Position numbers and translations under genes: made by a program | In this document: positions 1-24,200 of the stretch, piece by piece | Layout: every line of letters starts with the position of its first letter | Numbering within the stretch: the first letter of the stretch is position 1 | Assembly: GCA_026182355.1 (NCBI GenBank) | Contig: JAPFBL010000009.1 | Span: forward strand, 868,001 to 932,000 | Direction: 5' to 3' | Length of the DNA: 64,000 bases | Source: Hermatobates lingyangjiaoensis | Taxonomy: Eukaryota; Arthropoda; Insecta; Hemiptera; Hermatobatidae | Notes under the pieces: model-generated | Databases searched by the model: none | Told to the model about the DNA's origin: nothing | Seen by the model: only the letters and a program-made list of their open reading frames with translations

Positions 1-564
1 ACTAAAATATTTTGACAGAATAATACGAAGGAGAAGTTGAGAGTCGTTATGAGTTGCGGTGTTTCCAGAGTGTGCATTTGGCATTCAAGGTCAATTACAT
101 TCAGTAACGACATTCTTGGCTAATTAATTCACAGCTTACATTCAAGAGTGGTTCTTATTTAATTCACTGAGAGATAGTGAAAACAGAAGTAGTAATTAAT
201 TAATTACAATGGGACTGTACATAGTCAATTAGTTGGCTAGTCGCGGCTGAGTGCAATTAGCACTCATTAGGAGCACAAGTGGCCAGCTATAAGTTAACTC
301 TTCGTCACAATCCTAATTTCACAGTCACCATTATAGACTGGAGTTCACACACCTTGTCTAACAGACATTCTCATCATTGTCTCATCTTAAATGTCATTTT
401 TTTTTTTTAGTTACTTTACTGTTAGTAATGAAATCATGTACAAAAAGTAATTTCATCAAAAATTTATGTAAATAAAATAATTTATGTTTGAAATCAAAAA
501 GTGATATTGTTCACTTTTAAAGTGTCTGAATCCATTTATGATTACGTCTGCCCGCTGTTTGACT

Positions 565-740
565 GGTTTGGTGTCTTGGTTAGGTTAGGTTGCTGCGGCA
601 GTCTCATAAGGAAACACATAGACCGAACAATGGCCCTTTGTCGGTCCTGACTTCACAATGAAAATTCCACATTAGAAGGCCTACATTTTACCCAACTCAA
701 GCATATTTTGAGTAGGGATCTTTAGCGAAAACCTGACATC
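565..740 (-). repeat. SINE body, inverted
   Basis: Begins TTGGTTAGGTTAGGTTGCTG and contains the inverse of the SINE body (CCCAACTCAAGCATATTTTG). No tRNA-like head was recognised. Confidence 0.55.
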
Positions 741-1299
741 GTACAATCTTGTTTCAGACAACTTTATCATCCTCTAGAAGGGATAGCTTGGTCATAATTT
801 TCCATTTCTAGGTCTCACATATTCAATCGTCAAAACCAAAGGTAAGAAATACCATCTGTTAGAGCAGATCTTCTTTTTTTTAACTCTACTACATAATGAA
901 ATCAAAGAAACGTCTTCTAAAAAACTTCATCTGAAATAAAAGCATTTGAGGACTGTAGCTAAAGAGTAGAAGATTTGTTCTTGACATCTAATTTAATTAG
1001 ATGTATCTGTCAGACACATATGTGGCCAGAAATCAGTAGTTCCATATTAAAACATTAATGATACATAAACTTAACATTTTTTTGTTATTTTAACTAAAAA
1101 ATTCAAATTGTAAAAGTGTATAGCCTGAAGATGACCCATAGACGATGACTAAAATGTATTGACCACAAATTTCTTTCCTTATCCTATAATTACCATTAAT
1201 TATATTATTATATTAATTAATTATAATATAATTAATTATTATATATTAATTAATTATTATTAGTATATATTATTATAGAAATATAATATAATATATATA

Positions 1300-1480
1300 A
1301 ACGTTTAAACCACAATAAGAAAAAAGACTAACATCAAACTCCAATTCACTTGGGATTTCACTCTGACGAAGACCACTTGCTACGGTTGAAAGATCTTAGT
1401 CTTTTTTTCTCATTTCTTATTATGGTTTGAACGTTGATCGTTATTTCATGTGTTTATTGTGAAATCTTGTTATATATATA
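1300..1480 (+). repeat. Family X hammerhead-like repeat, inverted pair with partial left arm
   Basis: Core CTGACGA (1363-1369), hairpin ACCACTTGCTACGGT, GAA (1388-1390), palindrome AGATCT (1391-1396), T. The left arm AAACCACAATAAGAAAAAAG inverts the right arm. Ends TTATTTCATGTGTTTATTGT. Confidence 0.6.
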
Positions 1481-4400
1481 TATATATATATATATATAAG
1501 TGAAACAGCATATATGTGTAATAGCTATATAGGTACGTATATAATAATGTTTTATTTTCTAAATAAAGTTTATTTAAGTTTGAGTTAGTAGTTATTTAAC
1601 TGTTAACACCATTCTTATTTGTATTCATTTCAAATACTCTCAAGCGAGAACAGCTTTAGGAACTGATTAAGTTCATAAATTAGCTAAAATCTCATATATT
1701 CAAAACAAAAAACTGCTCCGGTTTGTGGCTGACGAAGGGCAACTGGATATATAAAGGACATAATTAGTTTCGATCGCTGGGGTCTTTTCAAACCTAAATA
1801 CAATATTGGTGAATCAAAACCAATCAAGACAGAACATATAAAAAACTACACAGGAGAAGGAAAACTACAAAGGATTCTTACGCAATAAATACATAAATTG
1901 TTATAGTTTTAATTTCATCATAACATAGAGTTACATCATATTACAGTGATACTGTTTTACTAAAAAGCTCTTAGGACCAAATTACTTAATAAACAATTAA
2001 ATAAGTTCTATAGTAATACATTAAAAAAAAATCAATTACTTAACAAAAGGAATATCATTTCTGTATCACGAACCTTATAACGAGTGAATTTTGATTATAT
2101 CAGGAATAACCGTTTACCATAAAGAGGACGAAGCAGAAAATATAAAAAATATGTTAAAAACTATTAAAAATTAAAAATATTGAATACTGAATGAAAAACA
2201 AACTGATAAAAAAACTATATATACATACATGCATACTACATATATATACCATATGCACAAAATATTTTTAAATGAATTAACAAATAAGTTAAGTAAATTA
2301 AATTTTGATTATAATAACCAAAGCTACCCTAAAGTATTGTATTTATAATAGGATTAGGAATATGAAATGAGATAATGAAAAAGTACATTAAGCTGTGCTT
2401 AAGGGATTAAAAGATTTGTGAAATCTCTTGAAATTTTTGGCGATAATTTCCAGCAAACCTGTTCAAAATGCGCTCCTCGAGTACATTAAAGGTATTAGTT
2501 TTTTTTTTAAAATATTAAAAAGCTCTTATTTGCCACTAGAGTTGAAAAAAACATTTTCCGATTCCATCCTTATACTGAGAACTATCTTTAGTGTACTAAA
2601 TTAGATATAATAAAAATTTAAAAAAATAATAGCGTCATAAATTTATCTAAAATAAATACACTTACATAAAGTAAGTGATTCGTAAATCACTTCCGTATTC
2701 ACTCTGCAGTTAAACAGTGAATTTTAAGAATAAAGTTAAGACGTCAGTCTTTTGTGTACAATATTGTATTTTGTTGAACAAAATATTATTGTAATGCATA
2801 TTTGGTGAACAAAGTTGGAAATTATAATTTAATTGGCATTATCTGCACATATACGTTGCTTAGATGGCAAAAAAATTGTAATGTAAGCTTTAGAGCATAT
2901 TCATTATAATTTGAGGTCCTGCTTATCATATTTTTGATTTTAGTTATATTTCCGGTTTGAATTATGAATTTAGCACTTGTTATATTGTTGGAATATGAAT
3001 AAATATTTCTTAATTAATGCATTTTTAAATTAAACTCTTTGAAACAACCTTAGTGGTATCACAATGTACAACTAATCTCTGAGGAACTAACAATCTTTCT
3101 TTAAATATACATGTTTCAGAGAGTTTTTGTAATTCATTGATGTAATCGTTACAGGATTTTAAATATGTGAAAATGAAAAACTATGTGAGAAATTTTGAAC
3201 GGGAACTAAGGTTATCGAAAAAGGAACTGTTGTTATCTATCGAAACAAGGAATTGGAAAAATCGGAACAAAAATTACATCGTTAAAGGTTGAACTACATC
3301 TAACAAAATCACCTGATGAAGAGTTCGCATACTTTGGAAAAGTAATCTGAAAATAGGAAATTCATGTTAATTGAACGAAAGCCTAATAAACAGCTCGGTG
3401 CTTATCCGGATCACCAGGGATACCACTCTGAAGGTTGGTAAGTCTGACTTTGAATCTCCTCCTATCTTGAACAATGGAAATAGACAAGTCAAAAAAACGA
3501 CATGATGCAAAATGGAGCAATGCAGAGTATTATAGCTGTTATTTCTGTACAAAGTTTGTTCTTTTTTTTTTATTGTCAAATAATTATATTTCTTTTTTTA
3601 AAAAGATCTCACAGGCTATATACCTTTACCTTATGATACAACATGTGTTTTGTGAAAAGCAGTTAATACATTATTCTCTCAAAATAATCTCTCACAGAAG
3701 AATATTAAAGATGGATTTTTAAAATGAGAAGTTACTGAAGGGCCTATTTGATGTGATTCAAAACTTCTATTTCATCTTTGAAAATGAGTAATTCTATTAC
3801 CCATCGTTGAAAAGTGACTTACCAACATTTTAGGGCCAACAGAAAAATTCATATAATTAGATAAATCTCTTTAACTTCTTAAATAGCTGTTGTAGTAAAT
3901 CTGCCCTGTTTCTTACATAGTACACCTTCAAGTAGAACTATGAAGTTCTACAACAGAGTCCTATTAGAAGACACTATTCCTGCGAAACCGATCAGACGTC
4001 AACAACATTTACGAGGTTAAACGAATTAATCCGACAATATGAATTTTACCAACCTCTTTGGTATTAACAATACATGTGAATTGTTAACTATTAACATGTT
4101 AATAATGTATATGTTTTCTGGTTCCAATATTGGAGTTATAGGAATTATGTTCCAAACAGCTTCATTACAGGGAAAATATAACTTTTATTTAAAAAAGCCC
4201 AGTATTGAGTGTTTTAAGTTAAATCAATATTTTCGCTTAATAGTAGCTGCTTTTCTTATCTACCTACATAAAATACCTCTCTCAAATAAATTTTAATAAT
4301 TATGATAAACGTGAGAGCAATCTCTTTTATTAGATTGATTCAATTTTGACTAGCATAATAAATATATTTACTTTTAATAGAACATGTAATAAAGGTTTAC

Positions 4401-4703
4401 TATAATTTGTACACATGTTCATTTAGGAGTATAGTATTACTCATGCAAAGGGTTCAATCGTAAAAACTTAGATTCTGATCGATTAAAATAATTTCCTTAA
4501 GAGTATAGACGTTCTTACATCTTAAATACACTGGCTACATATTGCTTATAGGATATTCAAAAAGTGTTTTATCAAGATTGAAATGAATCTTTCATAAAAT
4601 TTAGGTATTAAAGACTTAAGTTAGGAAAAAATGTTTTGTTTATTAACTGCATGTTTTGTAGGTGGAAAGTAAAAAGGAAATACATTTTATTCGTTTCAGC
4701 TGT

Positions 4704-4940
4704 TTATGGTAAGCTCAGTGGTTAACGTACTCGCCTCTGGGCTGGTAGTCCTGTGTTCGATCCCCACCTGGCCCTCGATTTATTCACACGGGCCGTGAAT
4801 AAGCATCGGAGGACGGTAAGCCGTCTGGTCCCGATCCTCAAAGATGTCAGCTACCCGTTACAGATCCCTACTCGAAATTCACTTGAGTTAGGCAAAATTT
4901 AGTACTCCCAATGTAAAATTTGCAGAATCACCGATCAAAC
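4704..4940 (+). repeat. tRNA-derived SINE, copy 1
   Basis: tRNA-like head with box A AAGCTCAGTGG and box B GTTCGATCCCC, ending CCTGGCCCTCG. The body has CACTTGAGTTAGGCAAAATT and the tail GAATCACCGATCAAAC. The reference copy for the other SINE calls. Confidence 0.8.
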
Positions 4941-7094
4941 AAAAAACCGGAAAAGAAAAAATAAAAAGAAGAATAAAAATGGTAAGTTATGACCGCATGA
5001 AGCACTGCAGCTGTGGTGCTTAGTGCTTGTATGACGGATTCACAGTTATAATCTAGCAGTTACGCTGGAATGTGGTACATGGAAAAGCCTATGTATATAA
5101 TCCTTGTGAGAGATATATTGACGGTCATAACCTTTCTAAACCTGTGCAAAGCAAAATCTAGCTCAGACGATGAAGAATCCACCTGCTTATTAGGCATCAC
5201 AAATCTCATTTGGATCGACCTCTCCGAAACCTAACCGGCAAGAAATAAATACCTTTATTGAAACCACTTACAAACAAAAAGATTTCTTAACATATTTCAG
5301 ATACATATTAAACTGTAAATCCGTCGAAGTGTAATCTACAATTACTTCATTATTAAATTTTACTACATAATTCTTATGATGACGTCATAGAGTATGAAAT
5401 ATAGCAGAGAGAATTTGAAACGATTGTTAAATAGAGCAAAACCCTCATAATTATTCGTTTCATCGCTAATTGGATAGGGTTTAAATCAAATTGGAAATGG
5501 AATTTGCAAATGAAGTTGACCAGGGTCACCTAGTTCAAAAGCCAAAATTAGCATTTAGACAAGTCAGAATAATTATCAGCTGAAATATTGTATTTTCATT
5601 TTAAAATTAAATATTAAACTATTATAAATAAATAATTTTCATATACTTAAAGGGTTCTTGAATATGATATGTAATAAATTCCTGAATGATTTTATTTTTA
5701 ATTTATGATTAATAATTAATTTTGAGTACAAACAAGTTAAAATCACTTTGGCAGTGAATGGTAAACATTCGGGTGGTCTAAAAATTAAACAAATGTAACC
5801 AAATTTTACATTTAACTATTAAACAAATAAAAAAAAAAAGAAAAAACATAATAATACCTCATTAAATAAGCCTGAGTATTATCCCATGGCATTATTTTTT
5901 AACATAAATTATTATTTCTTTGTTTTTTAAGTACTGCATGCAAGAATAACTATTTTCAAAATAATTTAACTCTTTCTAACAAAAATTCACTAATATTTCA
6001 AAATGGTATTTTAGTTATTTTCTCGGTTCAATACAAGTGATACTACTAAGCTCCCAAATGATTTTATTATAAATATTATATGTTCTTCTTAATTGGTAGA
6101 AGAAATTCGCAATTATATTCATTAAAATTTCAAACCAAATAATTTTCAATATGAATGTTTGAAAAAATATATTATTTGTAGAATAATAATGACAATAAAT
6201 TAATATAAAGAGCGAAAATATATTGCCATCTTATTACTCATAAGTAACGTCCATCCTAATATTCATCCAATTTTCTTGCAAATTTAAAATGTTTTCTTGA
6301 TTAAATTAATTCTTATGTAATCTTTTCCTTTTAGATTTTATAAATATCTCATTAAATTTAAATGATTCCAAGAAAGAAAATTACTAGGAGCAAGAAAGAA
6401 TGAAACATTTTAATACAAAAACTATATTATTTCTAATTATATTTTAACTTTTTTTAATAAGCATTGCATTATGAAGTTATTTATTCAAATATATTAAATT
6501 TCTGGTATTGAATTTTAGTGAATTATAAAATAAATTTAGATTGTAAGTAATTATAATATGAGATAGCTTTAAATATAAACTATTCGTAAGTAATGCATTT
6601 GATATTTTTTAAAAGAAAATTATTTTTAGTAATAAAATATTAAATACTTTCATTTCAAAAATGATATAGATTTCAAAATTAATATAATATTCATGAAATT
6701 ATAAATATTTTATTAGTGCAACAAACTATAATCTTTAGCTTCTCAATTTACTAAAATTTTAATATAATTTCTATAATTAAATTCGATAACCTGTATTTAA
6801 TATTCCAATATATTTAAGGCTTTCTTCACTGTTTAATAGATAAAAAAGAGTAAGTAAAATATTAAAAGGCATTAACAAATTATGTAACATTATTCAAAAA
6901 TAAATAAGGAAGTTTTTACAAAAATCTAATAATTACTTAATAACAGGCTAATATTAGGTTTAGGTATTATGAAAGAATTAAATTATAAACGTATGATATT
7001 AATGTAAGAAAGGATTTATAATTTTGAAGGAGTTAATTTAAAATTGCCGCCGGCGCAAAGTGAAGTTTAACTCTAGAGATATTGTTCAGTTGGC

Positions 7095-7181
7095 GCCCAG
7101 TTGACCCGCGGTGGTCCGTGGTGCAGGCTTCAAACCTGTAGGTGATTAACGTCACAGTGGTTCGATTCCACCTGCTGGGCG
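7095..7181 (+). tRNA. tRNA-Sec (anticodon TCA)
   Basis: 87 nt, the family length for eukaryotic selenocysteine tRNA. Acceptor arm GCCCAGTTG pairs with CTGCTGGGC in the 9-bp form, including the U-U mismatch at pair 8 that human tRNA-Sec also has. The D stem has 6 bp (CCGCGG/CCGTGG) around a 4-nt TGGT loop. The anticodon arm is GCAGGCTTCAAACCTGT with TCA at 7130-7132. A long variable arm (GGTGATTAACGTCAC) and a T arm with box B GGTTCGATTCC (7159-7169) follow. The discriminator is G. A run of nine T follows at once and serves as Pol III terminator. It decodes UGA as selenocysteine together with SECIS, SBP2 and EFSec. No selenoprotein is visible here. The upstream TATA/PSE typical of this gene was not identified with certainty. 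Confidence 0.93.
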
Positions 7182-7190
7182 TTTTTTTTT
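7182..7190 (+). terminator. Pol III terminator of tRNA-Sec
   Basis: Nine consecutive T residues immediately after the discriminator base. Confidence 0.85.
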
Positions 7191-7654
7191 ATATCCTCGC
7201 TCAGCATACTGTTAATGAAAAATTCATATCAATCGATTTAATGACTTAACTATACTCACTAATTCATCTCATCTACAACACGTATGTTGTGAACAAGATT
7301 ATATTAACTGCATTGAAATAATCACGCAATTTACTGCTTATTTTAGTTTTTAAACGATATTTTAAAATAAAAAAAAAATATTAAACTAACAATATACTAT
7401 AAATAGTTACTTAGAAACAAATTAAATTCATAAATTATATTATGAGATTATATATATGTGTATTAATAATGCACTTTAGTTTTAAGTAATATTATTTTGA
7501 TTTAATTATAATATTCATCTTCCAACAATAAAATTGTGAAATTTTCTAAATAAATTAATACTACGAACAACTGTTTTCATGTATATTAAAGTGTAAATCA
7601 GACAGCAGGAGCAAAATGTTAGTAGTGAGGAAATGACGTCCCTGCTTTACCAGT

Positions 7655-7724
<70 letters not shown>

Positions 7725-9354
7725 CACATTCTTTTAATTTTTTATAAAAAAAATTAGTCATTATACAAGTACTCAATCCTGCTTATTTTCATGAACTAAA
7801 ATGTTACTTTTTCAATTGTTTTATTTTTCTCCACATATGTGTATGACAAGGTTAAGATTTTTTGACATTAAACATGCTCCTAGAATTAAGTAAATATTTT
7901 TTTAATTACATTTATTACTTTTTTTGAATGTAATATTTTTAAATTGTTGACAACATTATTAAATATTACAAACTATTCATACATTTTTTTATAATTTTAA
8001 ATCATTTGAATAATTCAAATAATATTTCAACTGAAGGAAAATTAAAATTACATCTGTGACATTCCTTTGACAATAAATTATTAGAACATCATTTCTGAAG
8101 GTAATCCTGCTATATATTTTGCAATAAATTTGAAATATAAACGATGAAAATAATTAAAATTAATGATATCCGGACTGAACACTTTCTTGATCATTCTAAA
8201 ATTAAAAGTAAACTTTAGTTTCTCTTTATCACACAGTTGACTTAATTTTTAATTGCTTTGTGTTTCAGAAAAAGCATGAAACTATGGAACAAAAACTAAA
8301 ATGTGTTTAATTGTTTAATAATTTTAGAAAGGCAATATTTATTTCATTAATTCTCAAGATGGTTACTTCCACTCTAGAAGGTTATTTACATTTGTTTTCA
8401 GTTTTCTCTTTTTTAATTGTGTTGATAAGATTAATATTTCTCTATTTTGCCATAATTAAGAACAATCCTTTGAACAAAAACACAATTCTGAAAAAAAACT
8501 CTCAATAATAATAAATAGATAGTAGAATATATTTGTTCAAGAGTGATTACTTTTTTTATTTTTTGTTTTGTTTTTATATATGCTTGTATTTGTTAAGAGG
8601 TGAATTGAAAGACATAACGTTTTGCTTGAAGTGCAATGCAGATAAAACTAAAGTTGCTTCAACAGCAATGATATTCTCTTTAAATAAACAATTATATCTC
8701 TATCTTTGTAACACAAAGTCAAGTGTTTTTTACAATCATAAGATAACCAAATAAAAAAAAAAGAAAAAAGTTACTATATTATTTCTTTATCATCAATTAA
8801 TTTTGATGTAATAAACTATTATGTTAATATGTTTTTTATGGGATAACTCTATAGATTTAAAAAAACAATAAAATTTAAACTGAAAAAAAAATACAACGGC
8901 ATTACATTATTGTTTGTACCACTTGCACTTCTAGTACTATTGAAAGATATATGTACATATTTAAATAATTACATAACTACCTTTGATTTTCACGTTTTTA
9001 TATGAAATAAAATATGTGAATATAAATTTTGGTGAAATATAAAAAGGTTAAAGAAGTCCATAGGAATGTTAAATATACCTATAATGTTGTTCGTCTATCG
9101 TAGGACAGGCGCTGAATCAAACATAAGCCGCACTCTCAGACTTTGTTTAACCAAAAGATAAAGGCTTAGCTCACGATAAAGCCATTACACATAAATTCTA
9201 GTCTGAATATATGGAAGGACTAAACCTATTTCTTATTTACCATTTACGAAACTTTATGAGTCCTGACTATCAAAAATATCATTCATCAACAATAAACTTC
9301 ATATTTTTAGATGTTTATTTCAGCGAAATCTTTATAAATAAAATAATGATTTTG
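7191..9354. other. Intergenic DNA between tRNA-Sec and the Helitron-like element
   Basis: AT-rich; only the (CT)n run is notable. Open frames at 8311 and 8533 are hydrophobic, T-rich translations of low-complexity sequence. Confidence 0.65.
7660..7721. repeat. (CT)n microsatellite
   Basis: About 31 uninterrupted CT units. It explains a repetitive Arg-Glu reading frame on the minus strand, which is not a gene. Confidence 0.97.
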
Positions 9355-10698
9355 TCTGTACATTGCTTAGAACTGACTCATTTCAAGTTTTCTTTACGTT
9401 TCATACATTGGAGAAACCGAATCCACCCTTAGAAAAATTTCTGTCGGTTTGTCGGTTTGTCGGTTTGTCTGTTTGTCCGCAAAACTTTGTCACAGGTAAA
9501 CTCAGCTACCATAAGACATATAAAGCTGAAACTTTTACAGTAGATTTGTGTAGGTCTAACTTAAAATATAGGCTATGAATTGATTGGAAATTCAACGTAG
9601 AAGTGAAGTTATGGACGTTTAACGCAAAAATGTTTGTTACAAGTAAACTCAGCCACCATAACACATAGCGAGCTGAAACATTGACACTGGATTTGTGTAT
9701 GCCTAACTTAAAATATGGGCTCTAAATAGATTATTAATTCAGTACAGAAGCGAAGTTATGGGGCTTTTAGCTGTATTTTCCTAACTTCACAGACAAGTTT
9801 GTTTTGAAAATACACAGGTGTGGCAAGTAGGTATTGTTAGTTGATTTTAATTTCAATTGAGCATATAAATATATTGCGTGTTTGACATCATTGAAATGGT
9901 GTTTCACAGAGGATGTACTATCTATTGAGAATAAATGTTTTGTAAACGAGCAATTCTCAGCCCTTAATATGAACAGGCAGGAGAAATCAACAAACAAGTT
10001 CTTACGCTATATGAAGCCGAGGAAAGAACTTACAAGTCAGTAAAGAGATTGGATTAGTGATGAAGAAGCAGTTCATTATCTAATTGAATTTCTTGACTCT
10101 GAATTTATTTCTCCTGGACTGCCTGCTCATGAGTAAAAACTTAAAGTAGGAGCAATTTATAGCAGTAACAAATTACATGTTACGAAACATGAGTGCCCCA
10201 AAAACTGTGCAACGGAACACGACTCTGAGTTCGTGCTCTACACAGATATGCCATAGAGGCGGACATAATGACTGGATGTGGTATTGAGGAGTCTGTGTGT
10301 ATACCACGCATACCATTGATTCCGAGCCACTGTCTGTTTCCGTTCAAATGATTGCAAAGTCCCGTCAGAGTCTATTTCTCAATGACGTTAACTAAGTCGC
10401 AAAGTGAGACTTTAACGCAGGAATTCAAGTTAGCAAAACCAAGTTTTTCTCACATGGTCAACTGTAGTTTACTTGCTCAACAGTCAGAGGTTTCAACTGA
10501 TTGTTCTTCCATGAACCTGAAGGACAGACAGCTAATGTAGTGTATACAGAGGCATTTGTTTAACACTGTACTAATAATGGTATTTTCTACTATTCTATAA
10601 TTTCTAATTATAGTATTAGTATTATACTATAATTGATATTTTGGAATACCAAGTATAATAGAATTTTTGATTCCGTCAAAGACGGGTACATTTGCTAG
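9355..10698 (+). mobile_element. Helitron-like element, copy 1
   Basis: The left part (TCTGTACATTGCTTAGAACT...) matches 48656 onward. The right end has the perfect hairpin CCGTC-AAA-GACGG (10673-10685), then nine bases, then CTAG (10695-10698), followed by T. Hairpin plus CTRR is the Helitron 3' signature. It contains a GTCGGTTT short tandem (9444-9466). No Rep/helicase reading frame was seen, so it is non-autonomous or decayed. The 5' TC boundary is approximate. Confidence 0.65.
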
Positions 10699-11021
10699 TA
10701 AAAAATAAATAGAAGAAAATTAATTGTATAGAAGTTTAATTGAGACAAATAGTTTAAAGGATACATTCTAAATTAGGAATTGATTTTTGGAATATGTAAT
10801 TTATTTTTTCTTAAATAAATATTTCTTCACGCAAGGATAATTCAGGGACGCTAATAATATTACTATGATAGGTAATACGTTTCATATATATGAACCCCAC
10901 GTCTAGGTCTAGTATTATTATTTAATTGTTATATAGCATTATTTAAAGGGCCATACCTGGTGTTTGATATCGTCAAAACTTTAGCTTTACGTAAAGCTCA
11001 CGTAAGGATAACTGTTGCAGG

Positions 11022-22420
<11,399 letters not shown>

Positions 22421-22590
22421 TCGGCACAATCAGCGGAAAGCGTGCCCTCCTGCTCCAAGAGCTGTAGGCACGGTATTCACTAGTCAAAGTAGCAACTTAC
22501 AGGGAAAACCCAACACAGATCTCTTGGGCATCAAAGCCATTCAAAGTGTCACAAACTGTATCAGTAATCTGTATTGCTTCACCCAATACA

Positions 22591-22600
22591 AATAAATAAA
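22591..22600 (+). terminator. Polyadenylation signal(s) of gene A
   Basis: Two overlapping AATAAA hexamers about 170 nt after the stop codon, followed by an A- and T-rich stretch. This gives a 3' UTR of roughly 200 nt. Confidence 0.6.
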
Positions 22601-22761
22601 GAACTAAAGCAATGTTCAAAACAATTCCTTTTTAAATTATTTAATAATTATAGTTTATATTTATATATCTTTAATAAACTCATGAAAATTAAATCATTGT
22701 GCCTACTATGTATTAATTAATATCCTTTATTGTGGTCAAATAGTCGCTCGTAACAAATTAT

Positions 22762-22885
22762 ATATATATAATAATAAGATTTCACATAAACACGTGAAAT
22801 AACAATCAATGATCAAACCACAATATGGAATGGGAAAACAAGACTAAGATCTTTCAACAAGTGGTCTTCGTCAAAGTCAAAAACC
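22762..22885 (-). repeat. Family X repeat (Penelope-type terminal repeat) next to the endonuclease remnant
   Basis: Minus-strand copy: TTGACGA (CTGACGA in intact copies), hairpin, GAAAGATCTTAGTC, then TTATTTCACGTGTTTATGTG toward lower coordinates. It sits about 250 bp 3' of the GIY-YIG remnant, tying family X to Penelope-like elements. Confidence 0.6.
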
Positions 22886-23099
22886 CAACTTAAACACTAG
22901 ATCCAGAAAACATCTGGTGAGGGGTTGAGAAGAGTGGGAGGGAAGAATGGTATTTTAAGAGAGTGAAAGTGCAGAAAAGGACAAATGTCTAGAAAGGGAA
23001 GTTTGGGGAAACAAAGGAATACAGTAAGAAACAGTAAAAAACTATCCGCTAGCTGTCAACCCTCTTAGAAAAGGCTATTGCCCTCGTATCAAAAGTATC

Positions 23100-24200
23100 A
23101 AGTTTGAAGAGACCTTAACTAATTTTTATAATATTTGATTTATTAAATTTAATTAGAGACGATTCAATAATATTTCTTAACAACATTGTTTTTCATAGGT
23201 AATAAATTTAGCTCCTGTCCAATCAATATGATGATTCTCATATTTTATATGCAAGAATAAGGCACCACTTTTTTCTTGTCTAGTTACGTTGTATTGGTGT
23301 TGTTTTACACGTGTCTTTAATGATTTACCAGTTTGACCAATATAAATTTTATGGCAATTTTAGCACGGAATTTTATAAATACCACCGGACTCCAATTCGC
23401 TGGGAGAGTTTTTTATTAACATATTACCCACGTTATTACGATTAGAAAACACTATACTAAAATCAATTTTATGTGCAAGCCAAGGGAGAGGGTCCAATGA
23501 CTTCATGATACTGTAAAACTATAGAATTTAACAATGAGCGGGGCCCTGTTGAAGTATTAGAAAAGGTTCTTTTAGCACCCTTTAAAGCTAAGTCGATATA
23601 AAAGGAGAGGTATTTTAATGATAGGGCAATTGACCTAATGACATTAATCTCATCAATAAGGAATTCAGGGGAGCATAGTCTTAACACCCTCAAAAACATA
23701 TTTCTAAAAACAGAAATTTGAACATTTCTTGAATGGGAAGAATAAAAATGGATGTATGCAAGTACATTAATAGGTTTTCAATATACACTAAAGCGTAACT
23801 CTTTAGGTAGCCTGTGGATCAGGATATCTAAGAAGGGCAAATTAAAACTTACTTCTTCCTTCATTGTGAAAGGAAGAAGATGTAAGAAAATACATTGCTT
23901 CATTAACTTACAAATTTCTTGAGGGAATCCACTGAAATAAATTTGATATATAGAGGTTTAATGAAAAGTTTTAAAACAATTTAATAACGTAATATGAGAC
24001 GGAAAGAATAAAATTCTTACATTTAAAAAATCAACGCCAATCAAACATATAATTTCTGATGCTTTCTATAATAAGATGGATTTGTGTAACAAAATGCTCT
24101 AATCAATCTACATGTTGCACCCTGTAACAAAATTAATATCAGACATAAATTCTTTTGTGTTTATGTATCATGCTAACTTTCGTAAGTTTGAAGTGTGGGT
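23100..24200 (-). mobile_element. Decayed Penelope-like element: RT C-terminal region and GIY-YIG endonuclease
   Basis: Read on the minus strand from high to low coordinates: LPFLDILIHRLPKELRFSVY (about 23850), LAYIHFYSSHSRN (about 23760), and MFLRVLRLCSPEFLIDEINV (from 23699). The last is the conserved segment after the RT core. Then come SPSELESGGIYKIPC and KIYIGQTGKSLKTRVKQH (23290-23400), the GIY-YIG nuclease. In-frame stops (for instance after VY and after IPC) and frameshifts show it is dead. The 3' side runs directly into a hammerhead-like repeat at 22762-22885, as expected for the terminal repeat of this class. Exact ends were not found. Confidence 0.82.

Larger units (their letters stand above)
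1..7094. other. Intergenic DNA without a recognised protein gene
   Basis: Apart from the listed repeats, the stretch is AT-rich; 1195-1300 is a chain of TTAATTA/TATAAT palindromes. The longest frames (85 codons at 4039, 82 at 3474) have no domain, signal peptide plus splice context, or paralogue. About 5300-7000 shows nothing. Confidence 0.7.

Noticed and set aside
1195..1300. AT-palindrome chain as a replication origin or scaffold site
   Set aside because: Only TTAATTA/TATAAT low complexity is visible; nothing specific supports a function.
7561..7776. Minus-strand frame with an Arg-Glu repeat
   Set aside because: It is a translation of the (CT)n microsatellite.
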